NCBI GenBank assembly: GCA_038049695.1
Contig: CP142452.1
Location: forward strand, 106,835,001 to 106,899,000
Length of the DNA: 64,000 bases
Source of the DNA: Cinnamomum chago
Taxonomy: Eukaryota > Streptophyta > Magnoliopsida > Laurales > Lauraceae
Direction: 5' to 3'
The position numbers and the translations under genes are program-made. Positions 35,924 to 48,317 of the stretch are shown piece after piece. Every line of letters begins with the position of its first letter. Position 1 is the stretch's first letter. The notes beneath the pieces are model-generated. The model worked only from the letters and a program-made list of their open reading frames with translations, had not been told where the DNA came from and made no database searches.

Positions 35924-36689
35924 TGGGACTTGGCATCACATGCAGTTCCAGTTCCAGGTTAACAAATGATTTTCAAATGCTCCTTTAGATGGCTTTGGTT
36001 CAGTAAAACATTTTTAAAGTTAAATACTTATATCTTATACCATAATAATGATATATATTGTGATACCGTGTGGTGACTTGTCACATTTGGTTGTTTATGA
36101 ATATCTAAGTACTTTCCGAACAATGATGACTTGTTCTTTAGATTTGTGGTATTACCAGTGTATTTGAATTTGCTTAATTGATAGTGTGACACTCTCAAAA
36201 CCCAAATCATTACCAGTACCAGGCACAAACATTTATGGCATAATGAAGAGAATTTCAATTTTAATAGATCAGAAAGACACAATAAAGAAATCACCACAGA
36301 TTCAGCCACGAAATGGAAATCTTTTAAGTGGCATTTCCTCATTTTAAAAAAAATTCAACACTTTGTATCGATTTCCATCGCTGGAGCAAAGGAGGAGCAT
36401 ATTCAAATATGTTTTCGATTGTCAAATTCAAAACCCTAGAACGAAGAGGGATTCAAAGAATTCCGGTTGCAATTTATAATAGGGGAAATGAAAATCAAAA
36501 TCCAAATACCTAAAAACAAAGATGAGTGCGAACCAATTCCAGCTCTGGAGTCTGGATGCAGCTTTTTCTTCGCTCCTTTTCTACCAAATCGTGACTCGTC
36601 AGCAATGGAAAATGCCATATAAGAAATGCTTGAGATTTTTTATGTTGTTCTAATCAAAGTGTAGTAAACATGATCAAGGAAAGAAGTTT
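35924..36689. other. 3' flank of the intact receptor
   Basis: The first 40 bases match 63959-64000 after the sister gene, so the shared 3' UTR is included. The remainder has no recognisable gene. Confidence 0.5.
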
Positions 36690-37400
36690 AGCTGCACACA
36701 AAACACTTTCCTCGGTCAGAAATTCCTTAAGACCCTTGAGATGATGATTGAGAGAACATCTTAACAGCAACTTGGGTGCCATCTTTCGCGTATCCATGAT
36801 AAACGACTCCAAATCCTCCTTTGCCGATGATCCTTTCGAAGTTGACAGTGATCGAGATGATCCCTGCATAGGTTAACCGTCGATTCTCCAATCTAAGGGA
36901 ACCGTCTTTCTTTTTTCTGAGGGAACCAACATCTTCATTTTCCTTTACAACAGAATCTATGGCTGATCAAACACAAGAGGTTGTAACACAGTTCCAAAGG
37001 GGCAGTAAGCCCATAACCATCCATTTACTGCACCATCTCTTGGATGAATCAGGGGTCTTATGGGTTGGGAGTTCATTACCACCTTGTCAATCACCAATTT
37101 GTTGATTCAATCTATAAATTTCTAAAGATTGAATCTTTTAAGTCAACCGGTCATTGTAACCTCCCAACTATATAATGGTCTTTTGATTGCTCTGATAATA
37201 GATCAACATGTTCTCACTAATTAGTGAAAAATCCAATAAAAAAAATGTGAAAATGGAAACTTTACCTCTCTGTCTTCTCTTTTGTGCAAAATTTTGAAGT
37301 ACAAGAACTGCAATGATTAGCAGAACGAGTGCTGGAATAACTGATGCGAGAACCGGGACAAGAACCTTTGGGTGTTTTTTGCATGAACCAACTTGACATG
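36690..37400 (-). pseudogene. Receptor kinase fragment (membrane helix and N-lobe exons)
   Basis: Minus strand: about 37400-37266 encodes a helix exon (VLVPVLASVIPALVLLIIAV, then QKRRQR and a GTAAAG donor); about 36960-36700 encodes [20 protein letters not shown] and [11 protein letters not shown] with VAVKM. One extra G in CAAGGGTCTTAAGG shifts the frame after SSSQG and creates a stop, and the following donor reads GAAAG instead of GT. The block matches 4370-4800, so both come from one duplication. Inactive. Confidence 0.82.
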
Positions 37401-38129
37401 GTTATGTGTCATTGTTCACATTGACATTAGAAGAGACAATGAGATTTGGATTGTTATCGACTCTGGCAACACAAGCAGAGTTGAACATGCCATTATTGCA
37501 AGCAGAATCAGAATTGTATGTGGGAAAGGACATGATAAAGTATGCAGTGAATAATGATATAAAGGGAATTCTAAGATGTGCAACTCTGTTTCTCTGTTCA
37601 AGTCATGATGTAAACTATGCATCATTTCCATTGACATTCTTTTGCTCTCCTCAAAAATCCTCCAGCAGAAAGGTGTTTCCAGAATTTGGGGACTTTAAGC
37701 TATATAATGCATCAGTGGTTGGGACCCTTTAGGTTATTGGTTCAGATCTGTTGCATGGGTTGCAAGCGTCAATGGAAGCCATTGATAATGAGACTCCACT
37801 GGCCAAACAAATTACATTTCATAGGGAACCAAGTTTCATGCTGAAGATAGTAAAACAGAATGGCTTGAGGAGATTTTTATTCAAAGCATTTTTCTTTTTC
37901 TTCTTGTTCTATTGTCTGAAACTAAGTCTCCTGTTAACCTGCATTCAATTCATTAAGTAAGTAGCCTAAGAACAATTCTCATCTGGTCCTTCATTTTTGA
38001 AAACTTATATGCAATAGTGTTACTGATTTCCTAGTAAGGAATAAGGTGCATTTCATAGTTTTGCACCATAAACCAACCTTAATGAAAGCGATCTTCGCAA
38101 TTCCATTGTTGTTCTTCTTCAAACACCAC
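37401..38129. other. Unassigned stretch between kinase fragment and copia remnant
   Basis: Plus-strand open frames at 37406-37732 and 37751-37960 match no family I know. Ends in an AT microsatellite at about 38144-38158. Nothing supported. Confidence 0.4.
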
Positions 38130-39219
38130 CTCCCGGCTAATAATATATATATATATTTTGAAATAGGATCAAATAATCTATAAGCTTTAGATTCTTCACT
38201 TACCCCAGCAAAACGCATTTGAAACTCTTGGCATCGAGCTTCACTCTTTTGTTGTCTGGTACATGCACATAAGATATACAACCAAAAACCCAGAAGTAAT
38301 CTACTGATGGTTTGAGCCCACTCCACGCCTCCTCAAGTGTCTTGTTCTTCACGGCAAGAGTCGGGCATCGATTCAGCACATGCACAGTCCAATTCACCGC
38401 TTCAGGCTAGAAGGTTTTGGGAATTCGTTTTGTTGACAGCATACTTCGCACCATATTCATAATAGTACGATTCTTCCGTTCCATGACGCCATTCTGTTGA
38501 GGAGTGTAGACAGCCGTCAACTGTTTATGGATTCCATTTTCATTACAGAAATTTGTAAACTCCTGTGATGTGAACTCTCCCCCACGATCTGTTCAAAGAC
38601 TCCATATGAATGTCCCTGTTTCCTTCTCAACTCTTGCTTTGTAGGTCTTGAATGTGACAAATGCTTCTGACTTCTCCATCAAGAAGTAAACCCAAGTTTT
38701 TCTGCTGAAATCATCAATGAAGGTGATTAGATACCGTTTCTTTCTGTTTGAAATTGGGTTGATTGATCCACATATGTCAGCGTGCACCAGCTGAAGAATG
38801 TTGGAGGCTCTCCACATGCTTTTGTTTGGAAATGGATCACGGTGCTGCCTTCCTACCAAGCAGTCTTCACACACCCTTTGAGAGGCTTGAAACTGAGGTA
38901 ACCCAGTCACCATGTTCTTTTGTTGGAGCACTTTGAGCCCATTCCAAGTGAGATGCCCATATCGACAATGCCAAAGGTTTGCTTGATATGTGGTGAAAGA
39001 GGAGAAGCATTGTTGTTCCTTTCGTGAGCAATGGGCGAGCACAGCAAACATCCTGTTATGTGTCATCTCGGTTTCCATGATTAAGCTTTGCTCTGAATGA
39101 AAGGGTTTGCGTTTTCCATGTTGAATAAGCACTGCCATCCCTTTTTCTTGCAACTGACCGATGCTCAACAAATTATTCTTCAAATTTGGTACGTAGAAGA
39201 CTCCTATAATCACAAGCAC
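38130..39219 (-). pseudogene. Copia integrase (with pre-integrase) remnant
   Basis: Minus strand: a GAG-pre-integrase segment with LWHCRYGHLTWNGLKVL, integrase core with HADICGSINPIS, TFIDDFSRKTWVYFLMEKS and TPQQNGVMERKNRTI, then EEAWSGLKPSVDYFWVFGC. A stop interrupts at about 38405 (IPKTF then TAG), and a frameshift follows CVLLG near 38200. Confidence 0.85.
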
Positions 39220-39231
39220 AATCCCATTTAC

Positions 39232-39460
39232 CTATATTCGAACCTTGCCTTTGCCTTGTACAGTAAGACTCGAGTCATTGCCCAGCTTCACCGATTCTTG
39301 AAAGCTGCTATCAAGATCACAAAACAAGTCTTTGTTGCCACACATGTGATTACTACACCCAGAATCAAGAAACCAAATGTGGTTTGGTGTAGCCTCTTTG
39401 AAAGCCACAAGAGCCATCAACAACATCTCCTCTTTTGTTTCTACATAATTTTTTGTTTGT
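39232..39460 (-). pseudogene. Copia aspartic protease remnant
   Basis: WFLDSGCSNHMCG carries the DSG catalytic motif of copia proteases; preceded by KEQTKNYVETKEEMLLMALV. Confidence 0.85.
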
Positions 39461-39723
39461 TCCTTGGGCTAGTAGCTCAAGTGGTACCAGGACTCACCCA
39501 GATTATCTCTTAAAGTGAGAGGTCTCGGGTTCGACTCCTGGGGAGGCCTCCCCCCCAAGGGGGGGAACAAATAAACAATTGGCCCTAGTAGGCCCCACCG
39601 GTTACGCCCACGGGCAATGATCCGGGCGGGGTAGGGGCTACCCTGGAGGGGTCGGGCCCCACGCCACCGGTACGCCCACGGGCTACGATCCGGGCGGTGC
39701 TCGGCGGTTCGCTCCCCTACAGT
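39461..39723 (+). mobile_element. SINE inserted in copia gag/protease junction
   Basis: Starts GGGCTAGTAGCTCAAGTGG (box A) with box B GGTCTCGGGTTCGACTCC about 50 bases later, then a GC-rich body with an internal duplication (CCACCGGT(T)ACGCCCACGGGC twice). Flanked by similar GTTCCTT / GTTCCCTT, a possible imperfect target duplication. It separates the gag zinc knuckle from the protease. Confidence 0.68.
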
Positions 39724-39734
39724 TCCCTTAGAAC

Positions 39735-40512
39735 ATTCCCATTGAAAGTGTCATAGCTCATGACAATTGTAGCATTCTATGGTAGATTTGTCGAACCAAT
39801 CCCTTCCTCTTCCTCTTCCCCGGTAGGTGCCTAGGCCCCCACGTCTTCCTCCTTGCTGGGGTCCATGAGTGATTTAAAGGGCTTGTTCGTCTACCATGTG
39901 CCGGCTGATCCTTTGTTCATGCACCAAAAGACTACTTTGGAGCTCGTCTATGGACAGGGTGTCCAGGAAATTTGATTCCTCAATAGAACATACAACGTAA
40001 TCATATTTTGAAGTCATAGACCTCAAAATCTTTTCAATGATCACCACATCCTCCATTTTCTCCCCATGAATTCTCATCTGGTTAGCTATGATGAGAGTTC
40101 TTCCGAAGTAGTCATTAACCGCATCCCCAGTCTTCATGTGCAGCACTTCAAACTCTTTACGAAGAGCTTGCAGTTGAGCACGTTTCACACGTGTTGTTCC
40201 TCGACACTTTTGCTTCATAGAATCCCATATATCCTTTGCAGTGTCCTTCTTCAAGATGGTCTGCAATATCGAGCGATCAATGGCTTGGAACATGTAGTTC
40301 TTAGCCTTTAGATCTTTCAACTTCTGTTCATCAATGGCCTTCTTCTGTGCCTCACTGAGATCCGTCCCTTCTGCTGCAGCAGTGATTACCGTCTCCACTA
40401 GGTTCCAATATTTCTTTGGAACGCAGAAAATTCTCCATGAGCATACTCCAATGGTCGTAGTGACCATCGAACCTTGGAATGGAAGGTTGCACAAAACTAC
40501 TCTCAGATGCCA
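39735..40512 (-). pseudogene. Copia gag remnant
   Basis: Minus strand starts MASESSFVQPSIPRFDGHYD and HWSMLMENFLRSKE, shifts frame at about 40428 (to YWNLVETV), and continues through KDIWDSMKQKCRGTTRVKRA to a knuckle CYNCHEL-stop-HFQWEC at about 39790-39740, where the usual glycine codon is TGA. Confidence 0.85.
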
Positions 40513-40586
40513 TATCTGTGTTCTTCACCCTAGTATCAGAATTGCAAGCTTTTGATCAGGCCCCGTGAGGAGGCTCTGATACCAGA

Positions 40587-40809
40587 TGTTGAAATCAAAG
40601 AGGAAAAACAGAGAGTTTTGTGAATACACGTTAGTTTGGAGAACTGTATATTATTGAACAACTGCAATGACTATTAAATAGCCTTACACTGAGATAGGAA
40701 AGGGAAATAACAACCCACGACTTTACAAGCCCTATAATCGTGGAGCATGACTACCTTGAACAGAAAAACAAACTCCCCATTCCTCGATGTTTCTAAAAGA
40801 ACAGCAGGA

Positions 40810-40851
<42 letters not shown>

Positions 40852-40944
40852 ACCTCTATTGGAATGTTTTTTTCCTTTGTTTAACTACAGGCCTCCAAAC
40901 TAAGAATTCTAATTTTAGAGAATACATCAACACGGGTGTTAACA
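40587..40944 (-). repeat. Copia 5' LTR, about 358 bp
   Basis: Minus strand TGTTAACACC ... GATTTCAACA, two bases from the primer-binding site. The outer end is inferred from the TG...CA rule because the partner LTR is missing. Confidence 0.65.
40808..40852. repeat. (ATCT)n microsatellite in the copia LTR
   Basis: About eleven tetranucleotide units. Confidence 0.9.
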
Positions 40945-43900
40945 TCTCAATCAACCCTCCACTCCCCTCTTTCTCCTCTCCTCTCCTCTCCTCTCTCTCC
41001 ACTCTCCTCTCTCTCAACTATCCTCTCTCTAAAATAACTGAACAATATAACTTCCTATTACACTTTTCAAGCAACTTCCTTATTATTTTCTACATTCAAT
41101 GTTTAATTGGATTGATTTTCTTATATCATCCATATTGGATTTAGTTTCTAATCTTGATTTAGGGCCTTGGGATTCAGATTTCTAAAATTGTTTAGATTTC
41201 TGGAATTTTGGATTTTCAATTGGTCATCAGATAAGAAAGAAGGGATTGATGATTTTGGAGTTTTAGGATGGGGCCCACATGTGATCAATTTTAATAAAAC
41301 TTGACCACTTCCGAAAGGAGGGATTCATGATATTGGAGTTGTTGGCTGGGGCCTACATGTGATCAATTGTAATAAAACTTGACCAATTCCGAGATTGGAG
41401 AATAATACTAATGTTGTCTCGGTATGCAATTATTAAAATATATGCATAAATGTATGTATTTACTATACATAGCTACTATACAGAGATATATGCTTCTTAA
41501 AAAATAAAAAATAAACACAATGATGAACCATTTGCTTTCTCCATGAGAGTAAATCAACTCTGATAGGGCAAATAGAATAAAATCACAAACTCAAAACCAT
41601 CGTAACATTCAAAATTGAAAATAACAAAAATACAAAAAGGCTACAGTATGCCAATTGGAGGATCTATATCTCAAACCAACAAACCAATAATTTATATTTT
41701 GAAATTCTACCTTAATCAATTCATGGGTCCCATCCCGCATCATATGGTTTTATAGATGGTTAGACGCTTCTTTCTCAAACTTTCAATTTGCAAGTCATCC
41801 ATTAGAATTAACAGGCAACACGGTCCAAAGAATGACTCAAAATCTGCTCCTTCTCTTCAACAGCTAGCAATCTGAAAAACTGGGCTCAGACCTAAATCGG
41901 TTAACGATCGATTCTTAAAAAATGGGTCCGCTTAAATATAGGATCCATAATCTACGGCCAGGCATGGCCATGATCCATCCAATGGTTGTTCTCTCAGTGA
42001 ATCCATTTGAGATGTGAGATCAAGCACATGCCACATATGAAGAAATAGACGATCACCTGATTTCTCATCACGACAGAGTCCGCAAGATGAATGGCCTGGA
42101 TCTCATCCACCTTTTTTCATCTAATGTTCATGGGCTGGGCCATCCCAAGCCCGATCCGGGTCTATCCCACTTTGGGCAGGGCTTGGATATGTAATGTGGG
42201 GTCGATTAATAATTGGGCCAAGGTTGGATTAAGTGATAGAAAGCCCATAGCCCGTCCCGTCCCAACTTGTGTAAGAAATGCATGTAATCTAATTTAATTA
42301 GTACTCTAATTCCCACAAAAGTGAAGAAAAGCCCAGTTCAGCCTGACCCGATTGATTAAATGGGCGGGGTCAGGCCTAACTTTTATGGCCCGTGTCAGGC
42401 TTGGGCCAGGCCTGGGCTCAAGCAGGACTCAACTAGATGTCTAGATCAGAGAAACCTCATGGATTTTCTGATTTAGACCCTTAGACCATACGTGGGATCT
42501 TTTGATACATCTTTACGGATCATGAAATTTTAAAGAAATCACCATCAGTTCGTAAGGTCGTTGAAGAGTGCATGAGAGTTTTCTGCTAAAAAAAGCAATA
42601 ACCATGTGAAGGAAATTCTAAACGAATATGCAGCATGTGTAGAGTTACATATCGTGTGCACGGGAATTCTTATTGACTCTAATTTAATATTTATAAGAAT
42701 GTCACTTGCACATCAAGGTAGCTAGATCAAAGTATATATGATAATTGAGATCTGAAAAGAGTTAGAAGTTGTGCAACTAATAATAATAATAATAATAATA
42801 ATAATAAGAGCTTTTAGAATCCAACGATGAAAGTCTCCAAAACTCATGAAAGCACCGAAGTGGGAGAGGTTAAAATACCAAAAATGAAAATCTAAGCATA
42901 GAACAATGTATAATTCAACCAGACAATAGATCCAAAAGAATTGAATTCATAACGATAAGGGCAGATCAAGTACATCTATGTGGGCGGCGGTCAGACCCAT
43001 TAGACTTCGATCGGCTTCTAAAACCATAATGAAAATTTTAGTTTTGCTTTGAAAACTCATAAAAATTCTCTGTTTGCCCCCAAAACCCACATAAAAATCT
43101 TGGATTTGCTCCTAAAACCCAATTGCATGTTTGGGTCTACAACTCTCAAATGAAAATCTTGGGTCCACCGGTATGGAGAATCAATGTCGAAGGGACGGGT
43201 CAGACGCAGGACGCGCTGTGAATTATAGAAACCCACGTCAATCTCACCCAAAACCCGAGCAACCAGTTTAACACCCCCACCTATGATCAACTCAAACCCA
43301 CTCACATAGACATTCCCAATCATCCCTTTAAGTGAAGCTTGTCCCAATTTGATTGCTTTTCAGCCATCATCTACCGTTGGATTGAATCAAAATCAAAATA
43401 ACACATCATTAGCTTTAAAGCCTTAAAATTAAGAGTTTGGATGATATGCATGGTTTTTTTCTTAACCCCAACCCTTACTGTGGACATGAATCTAGGTGAT
43501 CCCGACACAATTGTTGTGGATTTTAAAAGGAAAGTTTGAGTTATCTATAATGCCACATAAAATTGATAATTAATTTATTTTGTCTCTTACCATGTTTGAA
43601 TTATTAAGTTGTAGGTTTAGTTGGTCTCTTTATTATCAAATCATTGGAGTTTTATTCCAGAAATACCTTCTATGTTTGGAGATATTTTAGAAACATAATT
43701 TATTTTAGAGATATTTTACATGAAATATAAAAAAATGATACTGCCTTTAACTGAATAAGAGACAAGAACTCATGGACCCATGTCTATTTTGACTTTTAAG
43801 TTCTAAAAAAATTGTCATGGTAGAAATCTGCGCAGAGTCTAATGGCCCTTAGCACAAATAGTCTTAACAAAGTCATTGATTATTTGTGCCACCATATGTT

Positions 43901-45780
43901 TCAATCTAATAATATGCCTAATTAAAATGATTTCATTCTAGCATCACCATATATCAATTAAGTTAAAAATGAGCAATGGAAAATATTTTTCATGCACCTT
44001 TAACCTGCTTCCGATTTTTAAATATTGATAGACTTGGCGGGGCCCAAAACGATGAGATGCTCCTATGAGAGCATCTCTCACCTTACTATGAGAGATTAGG
44101 TATGTGAGGGCCCCACCTTATCTCTTATAGTAAGGTGAGAGCATCTCTTATAGGAGCATCTCCCTTTAATATGATTCATCTAGGTGACCACCAGCTAAAA
44201 GCATTAAATACAATACACTATGATATTTACAGTCAAAATGAAATACCTCCGCTTGCATTTTTACTTCATAAATTAAAGAGATAAATATGAGCCATGTTCA
44301 CATTTCACAGGCACATTTCCAAAAGGTAGAATGGAGGCTGAGATATGAGACTTTATACAAGTTCGAGGTCTTCGTCGACTAGACATATTTTTTTCATTTT
44401 TCATCCATTAATAAGAATAAAAAAAATATTTTTTTTACCACATAAAAGTCTATTTTTCTACATCTTCAAAGGATGAGATAGGACCCACATACCCCTTGTA
44501 GGCTATAATGAGTGAAATGAATAAAGTGGAGAATAGGAGGTTATTATTTTTAGAGTTCTAGGTACAGATACGATGCTCTCAGAATATAAGGGAAATTTGT
44601 CATTTACACAATCCTCTAATGTATGAACCGTTTTGCAGTGCGAGGCAGAATTAATGTCTTAGGGAACTTGTATGGCTAAAGTCCCTTTTTATGATCGAGA
44701 AGTTTTTTTTTTTTTTTTTTTCCACAAAAGTACAGGTAGCTAGTCGATCCAGGTTGCAAGGTGACAGCAGCTCTAATTCTATTTGACAAGCACTCCACCA
44801 TAATCCATGCAGAGGCCAACCATGAGCCATGTAGCGATGGAATTGGAGTTTTTGGAAACTAATCTAAGTGAGCATGCAAGTAGAGATGGGCTCACTTTGC
44901 TCCATCTTCTACCAAGATCGTAATACTTAGGGCTTGTTTTTTCATAAGCATTTCTAATAGGAATTCAGGCTGTCTTCCTATGAGAATTCTTAAATTCCTG
45001 TCAGAAATTCAATGTTTACTCATGGAAATTCCCAGCATTTCAGGCAAGTAGCATTTTAGAATTCAAAAAAGGTAGAATACCCAAATGCTAGCATTTACTC
45101 TAACATTTAGAAATCCAGTCATTCTAGGAGACTTCTTTGCAATCCCAACCATTCAGATAGAGATTTGCTGCAACTCTGGGGTCTTCCCAATGGTCACACA
45201 AATCAAAATCGATTATCGTTGTTTTTTTGTATGGTGATCATCTCCAAAATCAAGATAAATCCAATGGCCATCCATCATATCTGCAATTATACTTTTATGA
45301 TACTAATCAAGAAGTGGAGAATAGAATGTATCCACGATCCCAAGTATGTTCTCATGAACATTTTTATGTTAGAAAAGTCTCACATTTCACATCGCCCAAA
45401 TAAAGGGTTTGATGCTTCCAAAAAAAGAATTAATAATTAAATAAAAGTTTTTAATGGGGCTTCATATACATGTTAATTTGGACCTTCCACCAATCAAAAT
45501 TAAGTTTTTGGGTTAGAATATGGTATCTTACATGGTATCAGATCTGCTTTGGGCCTGCAAGTGAGGAGAGTAATGGGTTTGACAGGGCTTCATATATCTA
45601 TTTGGGCCTCACAATTTTTCTTTTTCTTTTTCTTTTTTTTTTACTATCCTTTCTTTTCTTTTTTTACTACCCCCTTTAGTCATGAAAATGTACCTAATGC
45701 GTTATATGAAAAACTGCATAGCTGATATGAAAGTACATTTTTTGGGCCCTTCTCACCTCTATGAAAATTTACTAATTTCA
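40945..45780. other. Intergenic with MITE-like and simple repeats
   Basis: CT-rich stretch at 40970-41030, GGCC-rich patch of MITE type at 42125-42430, (TAA)n at 42779-42808, foldback at 44054-44162, T runs near 44700. The open frame at 43057-43347 (minus) matches no family. No gene supported. Confidence 0.45.
44054..44162. repeat. Foldback element, 42-bp arms
   Basis: Arms 44054-44095 and 44121-44162 are inverted copies (GAGATGCTCCTAT / ATAGGAGCATCTC at the tips) around a 25-bp loop. A hairpin MITE; no clear target duplication, so class unassigned. Confidence 0.75.
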
Positions 45781-45795
45781 AAATTAAAAGTTCAA

Positions 45796-45962
45796 AAGAA
45801 CCGCTCCTTACCCCACTGGTAAGGAGTTGGGTTCTTATTGGGGAGGTCCGGAGTTCAACCCCCACCACCCCCCTATATATTCCCGCATGTGTATATGCGG
45901 GCTTTCTTCCCACTTCGGTGGGCTTTCTTTCCGGGTGTACCGGGCTATATATAAGGGGAAAA
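45796..45962 (+). mobile_element. tRNA-derived SINE
   Basis: GAACCGCTCCTTACCCCACTGG gives a box A-like head, GGTCCGGAGTTCAACCCC box B, and the 3' end is A-rich. Flanking 15-mers AAATTAAAAGTTCAA (45781-45795) and AAATTAAAAGCTCAA (45963-45977) match at 14 of 15. Confidence 0.83.
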
Positions 45963-45977
45963 AAATTAAAAGCTCAA

Positions 45978-46920
45978 GATTTCAGTATGAAAATGTATAT
46001 TGAGAAGCTTGGGTTAGAAATTCTATGGTCAAACATCATACATTATTAATTATCATTTTTTTACTTAAATAGTCAATTGTATGGTGGGACCAACTCTTAC
46101 TCGGGCAAAAATTGGAGATACTTGTACACTAGGAGGGCCTTATTTTTAGGGGATTTTCGAGAACCACTCCTTTTTTCTTAGTCAAAATCTTGTAGGATTG
46201 AGACACCGTGTGCTCTTAGCTTTTATGTTTCCTCAATATGATCTCATCATCACTTTTTCTCTCAATAACAATCGAGTGTCCTTCGTCATTCATGCATTTT
46301 TTCCAATTTCATTAATGACTTCTAGAAAACTGAGACCGACCTGATCTAGTGGGCCACTAGCATTGACAAACTTTGAAAGAGACAATTGCGAGATTGAAGG
46401 ATTCTATAAGATAAATACGTGCAAAATATCAAGAGAAAACAAGGTTTTTTTTTTAAGATTTTAAATGTTAACAATCCTATGATCCCTCACCTCACCCAAG
46501 GTCTACTTCCTCACTAGAGGGAAGGTGGGTACCAGAAAAAAAATTACAATCCAATGATCCTTACCAAGCTTTATAGTTATAATAGATTCTACGAAGGGAG
46601 AGTTAGTGAGAGAGATTAGGAATATGTTATTTATTTGAGCTTTTAATTATTATCTTCTCTTGTTTATTTTGAGAAGTTCGGGTCAGTGAAAGCTACTTGA
46701 TTTCCACATAGACACAAACTCGCGCCTTACTCAGTAGAAGATGTCCCTAACTAGCCGAGGGGCCCACAATTTTCATTCCATGGGGTGAAAGCATTTTTAA
46801 ACCTTTTTTTCCCTCGACACAAGTTCTGACTACTTGGAATTGTGCAGTCTTATACAAGGTAAAAATATGTTCCACGGAAATAGATATGGTAGAAAAACCT
46901 TAATTTAAGGATCAACATAT
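45978..46920. other. Intergenic, no gene seen
   Basis: AT-rich sequence without recognised content. Confidence 0.5.
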
Positions 46921-46929
46921 GAGAACTGC

Positions 46930-47099
46930 CTCTTACCCTAGTGTAAAGAGATGTGAGTTCTTATTTGCCAGTCCTTAGGTTCAAACTTGGGCAGACCTTC
47001 CCTAATCTGAGGGTAGTGCTACCTCACCCAAGGGCTTCTTCTTTTACCAGAGGGCTTAGGTCCCAGCCCCTTGAGCTAGTTACAAAAAAAAAAAAAAAA
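46930..47099 (+). mobile_element. SINE with poly(A) tail
   Basis: TGCCTCTTACCCTAGTGTAAAG head, box B-like TTAGGTTCAAACTTGG, body ending TTGAGCTAGTTAC then poly-A. Related in layout to 45796-45962. Weak flanking similarity (TCAACATAT / TCCACATAT). Confidence 0.6.
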
Positions 47100-47194
47100 A
47101 GGAATCCACATATACAATGGATGGGCTTAGGTCCCAGCCCCTTGAGCTAGTTACAAAAAAAAAAAAAAAAAAGGAATCCACATATACAATGGAT
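47053..47194. repeat. Tandem duplication of a SINE 3' end
   Basis: A unit of about 71 bp starting GGGCTTAGGTCCCAGCCCC and including the poly(A) run and GGAATCCACATATACAATGG occurs twice in a row, almost identical. Short TACTCATAAAATAAATCTAA repeats follow to about 47245. Confidence 0.85.
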
Positions 47195-48110
47195 GTACTC
47201 ATAAAATAAATCTAATGTACTCATAAAATAAATCTAATATACTCATATTATCATAGATTAAACAGAAGAAATATTAATTGAAAGTAAATTGCATACATGA
47301 TTCCATGACCAATATAAGATTAGCAAGAATCCCTTCACACAACAGCTTCGCTTTATTTGGGGAATTATGACACGCTTATTCTTTTACTATCCAATATCAA
47401 TGGATAATTGATAAAGGGACGAGTTGCAGTAAGCCTATAACCCTTAAAACGTTGTTTAAGGGATTTTATATGATAATTTTCTTTGCATCATAGAATTTCT
47501 CTCCTAGAGCTTGTTTGTATCAGTACAAGGATTTTCAAAAGAACGGTTCGAACGCCGCTTTTCTTTTTTACAAATAAAAAAAATCTTTAGTTAATTATTT
47601 GTGATGAAATAAGCCACGTAAGTAAATTAAAAAGCGTATCGACCAAAAGAGGTATTTCCACTTTAACAATTGCACAAATGCACCCTAAATACCAAGGAGA
47701 TCTCTTGAAAAGATTTATATTAAATGATGTGGAAATCTTCTGTAGCTTGGCCGTTCAAATGAGTCCCATGACTGGGCTAAGTCACGTGGGCCACATCCCA
47801 AAGTCCAACACAGAAAAGTCTATAGTTCCGATACTCCACACAAAATAAAATCACCTTTATCACCTATATACAGAAAAAATACGAGGGAATAGTATTTGGT
47901 GCACAAGCATTCGATGTTTGTATGATGACTTCAAGCCAACCTTCTTGTCCATCTCCCAGACTCGCCGTTTCTATACTTTGTAATAGAATCCATGGGGCCT
48001 CTTGACCTATGACCCGGCCAACTGTAGCCTGAGCCATCTCAATCTCATCAATAATGGAAAGATGGAGCCTCTGTTTCTGACCATTTATTGCAGTGGTCCT
48101 CTCTCTCTCT

Positions 48111-48118
48111 CTATAAAA
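48111..48118 (+). promoter_or_regulatory. Candidate TATA box of the upstream first-exon copy
   Basis: CTATAAAA after a CT-rich tract, about 130 bases before the ATG at 48248; conserved in the downstream copy. Confidence 0.35.
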
Positions 48119-48217
48119 AAAATATATGAAAAAACAACAACTTGAACTTAATTTGCGTGGTCTAGTTTAATGGCTATCTTCAGTGGGCCAAAATAAATTT
48201 TTTCAGTTCAGACTTCT

Positions 48218-48247
<30 letters not shown>

Positions 48248-48248
<1 letters not shown>

Positions 48249-48317
48249 TGGCGTTACCATGGTTTTCCGTTTTTATGTGTTATCTGGCTCTAGCAGTGTC
48301 TGTTCAAGGCCAATCAG
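48248..48317 (+). CDS. Extra signal-peptide exon (alternative first exon candidate)
   Basis: Encodes MALPWFSVFMCYLALAVSVQ and GQS, 70 nt, phase 1 before a GTTTGC donor. Same length, phase and donor as 52836-52905, so splicing to exon 2 at 56375 would be in frame. Either an alternative promoter/first exon for the gene at 52836-63958 or a dead duplicate. The open frame shows no lesion. Confidence 0.6.

Larger units (their letters stand above)
38130..40944 (-). mobile_element. Truncated Ty1/copia retrotransposon
   Basis: Order on the minus strand: 5' LTR (40944-40587), primer site TGGTATCAGAGCC (40584-40572), gag, CCHC knuckle, protease, integrase, then a break near 38130 with no reverse transcriptase, RNase H or 3' LTR. 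The gag-protease-integrase order is Ty1/copia. Reading frames are broken by a frameshift in gag (about 40428), a stop in the zinc knuckle, a stop in the integrase and a SINE insertion. It cannot move on its own. Confidence 0.85.

Noticed and set aside
37406-37960. Two plus-strand open frames of 108 and 69 codons
   Set aside because: No family resemblance; they lie between two dead elements and the second ends in a poly-Phe stretch from a T run.
39466-39541. tRNA gene
   Set aside because: Box A and box B are present, but the body does not fold as a cloverleaf and continues into SINE sequence.
43057-43347. 96-codon minus-strand frame
   Set aside because: No recognisable motif and no supporting exon structure nearby.
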